Assembly: GCA_964346075.1 (NCBI GenBank)
Contig: CAYFTH010000014.1
Location: 1-38,875, forward strand
Direction: 5' to 3'
Origin: Brumimicrobium sp964346075
Lineage (GTDB): Bacteria > Bacteroidota > Bacteroidia > Flavobacteriales_D > Crocinitomicaceae
DNA length: 38,875 nt
Shown here: positions 8,001-14,816 of the stretch, piece by piece
How the letters are laid out: each line of letters starts with the position of its first letter
Numbering within the stretch: position 1 is the stretch's first letter
Translations under genes and position numbers: made by a program
The notes under the pieces: generated by a model
What the model saw: only the letters and a program-made list of their open reading frames with translations
Told to the model about the DNA's origin: nothing
Databases searched by the model: none

Positions 8001-10332
8001 GGTTTTTTGATTTAATTTGTAGAATACAACGAGCAAAGAATGTCCTTCCCGTTCCCACCTGAACTTGACCTGTTCCTGCGGCGTGTGCTCCTGTACTGCC
8101 ACCAGAGCTGACGACAGACCGAATATCAAATGCATTTTTCACGCCCATGGAGAGTTGCACTCTTTTTTGCCAAAAAGAACGGCTGAACGTCGCATCCAGC
8201 ATGTGGTAATCTTCTATTTTTCCTTCCTGGAACTGACCGTTCGCCCCTTGTCGAATAGTAGGCAGGGCGCCTGTGTACTTGTAAAACACATTGGTGTGCA
8301 AACCGATTGGGCTAATGGTATATTGGACGGCTCCTTGTACCTGAGGTGAAAAAAGAAAATCGACGTCTTCATGAGCCAAACCTGTCAATTGATTTTGCCT
8401 TCCCACATAACCTGCCCCGATTTGTGCGGAGAGGTCGTTACACTTGAGCGTTGACTGAAACTGTACTCCGGTTGTTTTATAGCGTTCCAGGTTAAAATAG
8501 GAAAACAAAGTCTGATTTTGCTGTGCCAGGGTGATGCGGTTGGTAATGTCGTTGTAAAAAGCGCTCAATTTATTGTTCCACTGTCCTTTTGTCAATCGCG
8601 TGCTATGGGTCAATGATACATTAAAATTGTTCGACTTTTCTGCCTTGAGGTCTTTATTTCCCTGAATATTATGGTTGATATCGACAAAATAAAAATGGAG
8701 TTCCTTTATACTCGGCGACCGAAACCCACGTGCGTATGAGGCGCGCAGGAATAATTGCTGCTTTTCGCGTTGGAGGATTTTCCATTTGGAATGAAAAGAA
8801 GGAACCAGAGGAGCGGGGTAGGAAGAATTGTAACTCCACCGCAATCCCGGTCGCAAAACTAACTGCTCAACAGGTGTGTATTCCAGTGAACCAAATAGGG
8901 CCGCATCGAGAATCGTCTGTTGTCCGGTTTCTATTCTTTTTCCCTTACCAATATCATAATTAACATCATACCCCAGCTTGAACTGCAGTTGGGAACTATC
9001 GTTGGCATACGTCCAGTTTCCGCGTGATAAAAGTGTGTGAAAAGTGGAAGTGTCATGATCTGAAGGAGCTGGAGATAATACATCTTCAATTGTCGTCAAA
9101 TCCCGTAAAAACGTGTTTTTTTTGCGAAAGAATCCATTGTAGGCCGCAATGAAATTGAACGAAGCGTGACCTTTTGAAGTATAGTTTCCCTGAATACGTT
9201 GATTGATCCTGTCAGTTTGATAATAGTCGTCAAATGCCGTTTGCAGATACGGTGGGCGCGGCGAACCGCGATTGATCACCTCTTCTGTGAAATTGTTGCT
9301 GGAATAATTGAGAAACCACCTCTCTTTTTGAAGGCGATAGTTGACATTGACAAAGTATTGCTCTTTGGGGTTCCAGGACATGACACGCGAGGAGTCGGCT
9401 ATTGGATTGCGGTCATAAAAGAAATTGGGATGTTTCGGGCTCCAGCCATCAAAAAAGTAGCGTCCCCCATCGACTACGAGTTGATGTGTTCCATTTCCCC
9501 ATCGAAACTGTCCCGTATTGTTGAATCGTCCGTTGCTTTCATAAAAGTTTTTAGAAAGCACAGTCCATTGAGCGGCATTGCTTTTTTTTGTGATAATGTT
9601 AATTGTACCTCCGAGAGCATCTGTACCGTATTGTACCGATAACGGTCCTTCTATTATTTCTATTCGCTCTACATTTTCCATGGGAATTTGGGATAAATCG
9701 ATGTTCCCGTCTAATCGACCCGTCATCGGAACTCCGTCAATGAGAATTTTTATATTCTGACCGCCAATGCCTTGTAGTTCCATGCGACTTCCCAGAATAT
9801 TGTCTTCACTCAAACGAACATTTAAGGTATTGGATAACGCATCCTTGAGGTTTTGAGCAGCCATGTTTTCAATTTGTTGGGCGTCGATAACTTTCACGTC
9901 ATGAATAGATTGGTCGACGCTTTGCTTTTTATACTGTGCTGTTACCACGACTTCATCAAAGTTCTGACCATTCGGCTGCAAGTAAATCAATTGTTTTTTG
10001 GTGGTGAGGCTGAGTGTGTCGCGATAGGTTTTGTAACCATAAAAACGAACTGTCACGAAAAACTGAACACCTTTGGTGTGGTTTGGCACATTTACCTTGC
10101 CATTGAGATCCGTAATGAGTGGGTTAATTTTATTATCACTTGAAAGTGATTTAAAGGTAATTTGAGCACTGGGAACAGGTCGGTCGTCTTCAGCAGAAAG
10201 AACAAAGATTTGCTGTGAATACCCCTTCACAGCGGTCAAAACTGCAAGTAGGACGACAATCAGTGTGCGGCGCCAGATGACGCTGCAACGATGAAGTCGA
10301 ACCATAGATAAAACGCTGCAACGACCGACCAT
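7993..10332 (-). CDS. TonB-dependent receptor, probably for heme
   Basis: 779 residues. A signal peptide ends near residue 39 (VKGYSQ). The ATG at residue 10 is an alternative start, since residues 1-18 carry an odd repeated RCSV. A carboxypeptidase-regulatory-like beta-sandwich (about 43-115) is followed by the plug: DEVVVTAQYKKQSV, then IKILIDGVPMTGRLDG and VERIEIIEGPLSVQYGTDALGG ending INIITKK. The rest is a 22-strand-type barrel with LFLRASYARGFRSPSIKELHF and a last strand near RTFFARCILQI. The protein imports a ligand across the outer membrane using TonB energy. HmuY-like partners make heme the best guess. It starts 4 bp after the DoxX-like stop. Confidence 0.88.
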   Translation of the reverse strand: MVGRCSVLSMVRLHRCSVIWRRTLIVVLLAVLTAVKGYSQQIFVLSAEDDRPVPSAQITFKSLSSDNKINPLITDLNGKVNVPNHTKGVQFFVTVRFYGYKTYRDTLSLTTKKQLIYLQPNGQNFDEVVVTAQYKKQSVDQSIHDVKVIDAQQIENMAAQNLKDALSNTLNVRLSEDNILGSRMELQGIGGQNIKILIDGVPMTGRLDGNIDLSQIPMENVERIEIIEGPLSVQYGTDALGGTINIITKKSNAAQWTVLSKNFYESNGRFNNTGQFRWGNGTHQLVVDGGRYFFDGWSPKHPNFFYDRNPIADSSRVMSWNPKEQYFVNVNYRLQKERWFLNYSSNNFTEEVINRGSPRPPYLQTAFDDYYQTDRINQRIQGNYTSKGHASFNFIAAYNGFFRKKNTFLRDLTTIEDVLSPAPSDHDTSTFHTLLSRGNWTYANDSSQLQFKLGYDVNYDIGKGKRIETGQQTILDAALFGSLEYTPVEQLVLRPGLRWSYNSSYPAPLVPSFHSKWKILQREKQQLFLRASYARGFRSPSIKELHFYFVDINHNIQGNKDLKAEKSNNFNVSLTHSTRLTKGQWNNKLSAFYNDITNRITLAQQNQTLFSYFNLERYKTTGVQFQSTLKCNDLSAQIGAGYVGRQNQLTGLAHEDVDFLFSPQVQGAVQYTISPIGLHTNVFYKYTGALPTIRQGANGQFQEGKIEDYHMLDATFSRSFWQKRVQLSMGVKNAFDIRSVVSSGGSTGAHAAGTGQVQVGTGRTFFARCILQIKSKNHE

Positions 10333-10336
10333 ATTT

Positions 10337-10792
10337 TCAAATTTTACGTTGTGCTCCCAGTAGTGCTTTCAATTGTTTCCAGTAAAACGCGATGAATAAT
10401 CCATTCAACAGTGTAAACGCTCCCGTTTTGATCACCTCATTCATGTCATTGTTCATGAAGGTGTGGAGTAAAAATATATTCAACACGATTGGAAAGAGAA
10501 TGATAAGACCTATCAAGCGCGTTGCAGGGATAACCATCAGCAATCCAGCAATAATTTGCAATACGCCTACGAGGTGAAGAAAACCCGATGCTTTCATCAT
10601 TTTCACTGTCAGACGAAAAGGTATGGGGTTTTTATAAGAACCAGACGCTATGGCCTCGGTATACGCTGTTTTTGCTTTTGGATGCGGCGCTCGCTCTTTT
10701 GGTATGAACTTACTGACACCGGCATATATAAAAAGTGCTGCGAGTCCAACAGTCAGTATTGCGTGAAGATACGAAAACACCTTCTTCTTCAT
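10337..10792 (-). CDS. DoxX-like small membrane protein
   Basis: 151 residues with four hydrophobic segments (about 8-26, 68-88, 92-112 and 122-140). LAALFIYAGVSKFIPKE, then FLHLVGVLQIIAGLLMVIPATRLIGLII, resemble the DoxX/DoxD-like family, whose hallmark is a GxxKF-type first helix. Members are linked loosely to redox functions in the membrane. It lies between the DUF6607-like gene (2 bp away) and the receptor (4 bp away), so it belongs to the heme operon. Its role there is unknown; an inner-membrane redox or transport helper is a guess. Confidence 0.72.
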   Translation of the reverse strand: MKKKVFSYLHAILTVGLAALFIYAGVSKFIPKERAPHPKAKTAYTEAIASGSYKNPIPFRLTVKMMKASGFLHLVGVLQIIAGLLMVIPATRLIGLIILFPIVLNIFLLHTFMNNDMNEVIKTGAFTLLNGLFIAFYWKQLKALLGAQRKI

Positions 10793-10794
10793 TC

Positions 10795-11715
10795 CTATGA
10801 TTTTTTGGTGTTGACAAAGGCATCAATGATGGTTTGAATATCCTCGCGCGCATCTTCTTGCTTGTACGCATCACCAGCATACTTTTTACCCGTTGCAAAA
10901 AGACGCTCGAACAATTTTTTCCCATCTACCTTTTTCTCAATTTTGAGGACATCATATTTTTCATAGGTTTTAGACCAAAGTTCCCGAACGTCTGCCCAGT
11001 ACGCTTCATTTTTGTCCCACCAATCGATAGCCGGTTGACAATTGTATTCGCCTTCGAGAAATTTTTCGTGTCCTTTTTCCCAGCATATCAATTGGTCGCC
11101 TTTATCCGTACGGACCACTTTTTCATTGTCTTGCTCTAAGATCCAACCGTAGTCGGTGAGTTCGATTCTGCTGTGGCGAACAGTAACGTTGTAATCATCG
11201 CGTTTTGAGAATTCGCGGCGCGGCAGTGGCGCATCAGCAGTTCCCTCCCAGTAGTGCTTGCCATCGACGTGAACCCAGCTTCCGTAACCTTCGTATCTCG
11301 GACTGTCATCAACTTGATAGACCTTTTGTGACCAGGTACCTCGCGCTTCTTCCGCGCTGAGTTCTTTTTTCTTCCACGTGTTGTCCTTTTGAAAGGCCAG
11401 CAGGGTTTGGTTCTCGTAGACCCAATCCTGACGCCAATGTTTGACAATAAAAGTATCATTCACCACAAGGATGTGCTGTAAGACAATTTTTTCAGGCTTA
11501 TTTTCCACGGCAAACACGTACTCAATTCCCCATGATGAATAATTTTCATGGTATTCGTAACTCGTGTCTGGAGAGAAAGTTTCAGCAAAATCGAAGGTCA
11601 CTTTATAGCATCCTTCCATTTCGAGAATTGCCTCTCGGTCGCGTTGAACTTTATCTGTTTGTGCTAGAGCCCCCCAGCTGATGAATAGCGCTGTTAAATA
11701 AACTATTGTTCTCAT
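10795..11715 (-). CDS. DUF6607-like periplasmic protein
   Basis: 306 residues. MRTIVYLTALFISWGALAQ is a signal peptide, with cleavage before TDKVQ. The mature start, REAILEMEGCYKVTFDFAETF, and the later WRQDWVYENQTLLAFQ, GTWSQKVYQVDDSPRYEG and RREFSKRDDYN fit the DUF6607 family as I know it. That family contains many aromatic and charged residues and is often found beside heme or iron receptors. The biochemical role is unknown. It is the second gene of the operon, 4 bp after the stop of the T9SS-sorted HmuY-like gene. The family name rests on recognition of these motifs, not on a search. Confidence 0.68.
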   Translation of the reverse strand: MRTIVYLTALFISWGALAQTDKVQRDREAILEMEGCYKVTFDFAETFSPDTSYEYHENYSSWGIEYVFAVENKPEKIVLQHILVVNDTFIVKHWRQDWVYENQTLLAFQKDNTWKKKELSAEEARGTWSQKVYQVDDSPRYEGYGSWVHVDGKHYWEGTADAPLPRREFSKRDDYNVTVRHSRIELTDYGWILEQDNEKVVRTDKGDQLICWEKGHEKFLEGEYNCQPAIDWWDKNEAYWADVRELWSKTYEKYDVLKIEKKVDGKKLFERLFATGKKYAGDAYKQEDAREDIQTIIDAFVNTKKS

Positions 11716-11719
11716 TTCT

Positions 11720-12973
11720 TTATTGGTTTATGATTAATTTTTTTGTTTTCATTTCATTTCCAGCAGCTACACGAACGATGTAAACTCCTGAATCAAGATG
11801 ATTGATGTCGAGTTTGTGCTGTACTAATCCATTGCCTGGATTGCGTACAAAAGAAGCAACTTCTTTTCCGGACGTAGTGCATATCGTTGTCGTGAAAGGT
11901 GAGCTTCCTTTTGATTCTGCTATGACATTTAATTCGCCTTGATCGGCAGGGTTGGGATAAAGCGAAAAAGTCAGTTGAGGAGCAGACTCCTCTCCTAAAG
12001 TAGCTGTTGCTAATTTTTCGAGATCAAATTCAAAATTCCCGTTGGCATTTCCACCAAATCCTGTTGGAATAATTTTCCATACCTCGTCATTCTCGTTCTT
12101 TACAAAATAGACGCGATCTGTTTCAATATCATAACCCTGTCCATTAAAAGACTTCCAGTCATAGCCAATGGTATTAATAGGAGTCACAAAGTTGGCACTT
12201 TGATAATCCGAATAACTGGAAGGGTCAGCAACTCCCGTTTCTTGAGCAGCTGTGAGTGCAGGATTCAACAGTATACTCGCTACGGGATAAGCGACGGGAA
12301 TAAATGCCGTTTGTTTGGAAAATAGCAGGTCCCAGTCATTCATACTAACAGGTTCGCGGTCACGAACGGTTTCATCGACCAACGAGTAGTACCCGAATAA
12401 TTTGTTCATAAAGTTCCCCTTATCTACTGTTGCTGACACCTCATTCGTTCCGTCGATATTGGCATAGGTGAAACTGTAAACTCCACTAATTAAGCTTTCG
12501 ACCTTTAGTTTTCTGAAGGAGCCGTCAGTCAACTCGACAATGTGAACGGAGTCTCCTGAAATATCGTGAGTAACCACATCGTAAATTCCCCAGCCCACGT
12601 CAAAACCATCATTGGGGTCAGCTGTAACATCAAAAGCTCCCTGAAACCAGGATGTATCAGAATTATAAACGGGATTCCACTGGTTAATTCCAGACGTATC
12701 CACTGACGTCCAGTCGCTGTTGTCTCCATTCGGATACACCCATAATTTTGCGCCATATTCAGAGTTAATGCGAATGGAAGTTCCAAATGAACTCGACACG
12801 TTGAAGGCGATATCCCAATTGTTGGCGACCACCGATCCCTGTTCTCCATTTTCCAGACTGTACCAGGTTTGGTTGACCTGACCTGCTCCGGTACTCACCG
12901 TTTCAGAAATTTGCTGCGTCCATACCCATCCGGTGAGGAGCAGCGTTATGAATAATATTGTACCTTTTTTCAT
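11720..12973 (-). CDS. HmuY-like protein with T9SS C-terminal sorting domain
   Basis: 417 residues. The signal peptide (1-19, ending WTQ) has no lipobox. Residues about 20-325 are HmuY-like: NNWDIAFNVSSS, FRKLKVESLISG, NDWDLLFSKQT, then GYDWKSFNGQGYDIETDR and VWKIIPTGFGGN, each with a counterpart in the lipoprotein at the operon end. Residues 331-417 are a type A sorting domain: LYPNPADQGELNV, then LDSGVYIVRVAAGNEMKTKKLIINQ. The T9SS would take it through SprA and attach it to the cell surface or release it. It is the first gene of the operon, behind a strong promoter and a Fur-box-like element. Heme binding is inferred, not shown. Confidence 0.85.
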   Translation of the reverse strand: MKKGTILFITLLLTGWVWTQQISETVSTGAGQVNQTWYSLENGEQGSVVANNWDIAFNVSSSFGTSIRINSEYGAKLWVYPNGDNSDWTSVDTSGINQWNPVYNSDTSWFQGAFDVTADPNDGFDVGWGIYDVVTHDISGDSVHIVELTDGSFRKLKVESLISGVYSFTYANIDGTNEVSATVDKGNFMNKLFGYYSLVDETVRDREPVSMNDWDLLFSKQTAFIPVAYPVASILLNPALTAAQETGVADPSSYSDYQSANFVTPINTIGYDWKSFNGQGYDIETDRVYFVKNENDEVWKIIPTGFGGNANGNFEFDLEKLATATLGEESAPQLTFSLYPNPADQGELNVIAESKGSSPFTTTICTTSGKEVASFVRNPGNGLVQHKLDINHLDSGVYIVRVAAGNEMKTKKLIINQ

Positions 12974-13009
12974 TGCTGTATTTATTTAGATTAATTACAA
13001 ATAACGGTA

Positions 13010-13040
13010 CAAATTTATTTTATCTCTGCTTTCTGTACAA
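13010..13040 (-). promoter_or_regulatory. Promoter of the heme-uptake operon
   Basis: On the minus strand a TTG -33 element (13038-13040) is followed after 20 bp by TAAATTTG (13010-13017), both fitting the Bacteroidota consensus (TTTG then TAnnTTTG, about 19-21 bp apart). Transcription would start near 13003, leaving about a 30-nt leader before the ATG at 12973. Confidence 0.65.
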
Positions 13041-13077
13041 TACCATTATTACGGTATTTCTAATGATAATGAATAAA
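13039..13077. promoter_or_regulatory. Operator candidates for the heme operon: inverted repeat and Fur-box-like site
   Basis: A perfect 6-8-6 inverted repeat, AATACC (13039-13044) and GGTATT (13053-13058), overlaps the -33 element, so a bound repressor would block RNA polymerase. Just upstream, TAATGATAAT (13061-13070) matches ten consecutive core positions of the E. coli Fur consensus. The 19-bp site at 13059-13077 matches 13 of 19. Iron regulation fits the operon content, but no repressor gene is in the window. Confidence 0.45.
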
Positions 13078-13166
13078 ATACCCAGAACAGGGTAGTGGGA
13101 AATCAATTTTGAGGATGCCAGAATTTTAGGTGTATATCTCATTCGGGAAGTGGTTTTCACTCATTC

Positions 13167-13196
13167 TTGCGCAATGAAATAAAACAGTTTGCGCAA
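13167..13196. promoter_or_regulatory. Paired TTGCGCAA palindromes, possible operator
   Basis: TTGCGCAA occurs at 13167-13174 and 13189-13196 (the second extends to TTTGCGCAAA). Their centres are 22 bp apart, about two helical turns. They lie about 80-110 bp upstream of the ridA -7 box, a plausible activator position. Confidence 0.4.
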
Positions 13197-13274
13197 AAAT
13201 AACTGTTTCCAAAAAAAGATTTTCTGCCTCAATTGAATATTTCAAAGTCATTCTCCTATCCCGCTTCAATTCCC

Positions 13275-13282
13275 TATATTTG
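13275..13282 (+). promoter_or_regulatory. -7 box of the ridA-led operon
   Basis: TATATTTG matches the -7 consensus perfectly and is followed by a leader of about 14 nt before the ATG at 13302. No convincing -33 element lies 20 bp upstream (TTCT there). Confidence 0.55.
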
Positions 13283-13301
13283 CACGACAAAATAAATTCT
13301 C

Positions 13302-13739
13302 ATGGCAAAAGAAGGAAAATTTAGTACGACCAAAGCTCCGAAACCTGTCGGGCTCTATCCACACGCGAGAAAGGCAGGGAATTTACTTTTTCTATCGGGA
13401 GTGGGACCGCGAACGGCAGGATCTGATGCAACGGACTCTCATGTTCCCGGATTAAAACTCGACAAAAACGGCAACTTCCTCGAGTTTGATTTTGAGGCAC
13501 AATGCCGCTCTGTTTTTGACAACGTCCGTGCCATTTTAGAGGAATCGGGCTCGAGCTGGGAAAACCTCATCGATGTGCAGGTGTTCCTGGTGAATATGAA
13601 AAGAGACTTTCATACATACAACAAAATTTACGCTGAATATTTTGAGGACAATCAACCGTGTCGAACGACCATTGAAATATCATCATTGCCCACACCTATT
13701 GCTATAGAATTAAAATGTATTGCAACAATTGACGATTAA
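13302..13739 (+). CDS. RidA/YjgF family enamine/imine deaminase
   Basis: 145 residues, near the usual 125-150. The fold markers are NLLFLSGVGPRT (27-38), IDVQVFLVNMKRDFHTYNKIYAEYF (about 90-114) and CRTTIEISSLP with the substrate-binding Arg121, then PIAIELKCIAT with Glu136. These two residues are retained as in active RidA proteins, which hydrolyse reactive 2-aminoacrylate-type enamines. The insert DATDSHVPGLKLDKNGNFLEFD makes it resemble the 2-aminomuconate deaminase-like branch, so the exact substrate is open. It leads a five-gene operon; the next start is 3 bp after its stop. Confidence 0.88.
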   Translation: MAKEGKFSTTKAPKPVGLYPHARKAGNLLFLSGVGPRTAGSDATDSHVPGLKLDKNGNFLEFDFEAQCRSVFDNVRAILEESGSSWENLIDVQVFLVNMKRDFHTYNKIYAEYFEDNQPCRTTIEISSLPTPIAIELKCIATIDD

Positions 13740-13742
13740 ATT

Positions 13743-14327
13743 ATGATAGGATTAATTATTAGAGTTATTCTCGCGTTAGCAGCGGTTGGTTTCAACGTTT
13801 ACCTTTTTTACGTGGGTTCCTGGGGATGGGGAATTACCTTTATTCTGGTAACAGCCGTCATTATACTCAGCTTTTTTAGAAATGAAAACGTCATTATGGC
13901 GCTTTACCATATGCGTACGGGAAAACAGGATAAAGCCTGGAAAGCGTTGAATCGCATCAAAGCACCCCAATATTTGCCCAAAAAACAGCATGCCTACGTG
14001 CTTTATTTGCGCGGAATGCTAGGTCTTCAACAAGATATGGGCTTTACTAAAAGTGAACAATTTATACGGAAAGCGCTGCAAATGGGGCTGCGGACAGACC
14101 AAGACAAAGCAGTAGCAAAAATGCAACTTGCGGGTATCTGCATGCAAACAGGTCGTAAAAATGAGGCCAAACAATTACTTAAGGATGCCAAAAAACTCGA
14201 TAAAAACAACATGCTCAAAGAGCAGTTGGACATGATGAAAAAGCAAATGGGCATGGTCGCTTCCAGGAATCAAATGCGTATGGCGCAAATGCATAAGGGC
14301 AGAAAGAAAACACCAAAACGTCGTTAA
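13743..14327 (+). CDS. Membrane-anchored TPR-like protein
   Basis: 194 residues, no named family recognised. Two membrane helices (about residues 4-23 and 28-44) are followed by a cytoplasmic helical domain whose pattern resembles tetratricopeptide repeats: NVIMALYHMRTGKQDKAWKAL, YVLYLRGMLGLQ, AVAKMQLAGICMQTGRKNEA with KQLLKDAKKLDK after it. The tail is strongly basic and Met-rich (MRMAQMHKGRKKTPKRR). TPR domains hold protein partners, so an inner-membrane scaffold is likely. It sits 3 bp after ridA and 3 bp before the methionine sulfoxide reductase gene. Confidence 0.75.
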   Translation: MIGLIIRVILALAAVGFNVYLFYVGSWGWGITFILVTAVIILSFFRNENVIMALYHMRTGKQDKAWKALNRIKAPQYLPKKQHAYVLYLRGMLGLQQDMGFTKSEQFIRKALQMGLRTDQDKAVAKMQLAGICMQTGRKNEAKQLLKDAKKLDKNNMLKEQLDMMKKQMGMVASRNQMRMAQMHKGRKKTPKRR

Positions 14328-14330
14328 CTT

Positions 14331-14816
14331 ATGACCGAAACGTTACATATTGACGATTCAAGCAAAGCTGCCCATTATTCCAGCCTCCTTCCACAAATCA
14401 AAGCCCTTTGTGATGGAGAGAGCAGCAGTATTGCCAATCAAGCCAACATTGTAGCAGCCCTTCACCATACCTTTGGCTTTTTCTGGACGGGATTTTACTG
14501 GGCAGCCGACGAAAACAACCTGGTTTTAGGTCCATTTCAAGGACCAATTGCTTGTACGCGAATTGAAAAAGGTAAAGGCGTTTGTGGAACGGCATGGCAC
14601 GATAAAAAAACGCTCGTCGTTCCCAATGTTGAAGATTTCCCAGGTCATATTGCCTGCAGTGCCGACTCCAAATCAGAAATCGTTGTGCCCCTATTTAAAA
14701 ATAAGGATGTTGTTGGCGTCCTCGATATTGATAGCGATACAATTGGTACATTTGATGAAATCGATAAAAAACACCTCAACACCCTGTGTCAGTGGATTGG
14801 CGAACATATCGTTTAA
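14331..14816 (+). CDS. Free methionine-(R)-sulfoxide reductase, GAF domain
   Basis: 161 residues forming one GAF domain. Three cysteines, C75 (PIACTRI), C85 (GVCGTAW) and C109 (HIACSADSKSEIVVP), are spaced 10 and 24 residues apart, the same spacing as C84, C94 and C118 of E. coli YebR/MsrC (fRMsr). TFGFFWTGFYW and VGVLDIDSDTIGTFDEID complete the signature. The enzyme reduces free methionine-R-sulfoxide in the cytoplasm using thioredoxin-type electrons. The spacing makes an active enzyme likely rather than a cyclic-nucleotide sensor. The following lipoprotein gene begins 31 bp inside its 3' end, in another frame. Confidence 0.9.
   Translation: MTETLHIDDSSKAAHYSSLLPQIKALCDGESSSIANQANIVAALHHTFGFFWTGFYWAADENNLVLGPFQGPIACTRIEKGKGVCGTAWHDKKTLVVPNVEDFPGHIACSADSKSEIVVPLFKNKDVVGVLDIDSDTIGTFDEIDKKHLNTLCQWIGEHIV

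Larger units (their letters stand above)
12974..13301. other. 328-bp divergent intergenic region
   Basis: This is the only gene-free stretch over 300 bp. It holds the heme-operon promoter and its operator candidates (13003-13077), two TTGCGCAA palindromes (13167-13196) and the ridA -7 box (13275-13282). No ORF or RNA gene was recognised between 13081 and 13160. Confidence 0.8.

Noticed and set aside
8001..8135. N-terminal extension of the HmuY-like lipoprotein
   Set aside because: The extra 45 codons lie inside the receptor gene, and a complete lipoprotein signal starts at 8000.
9199..9642. 147-codon open frame opposite the receptor gene
   Set aside because: Antisense shadow of a well-supported gene, with no start signal or family features.
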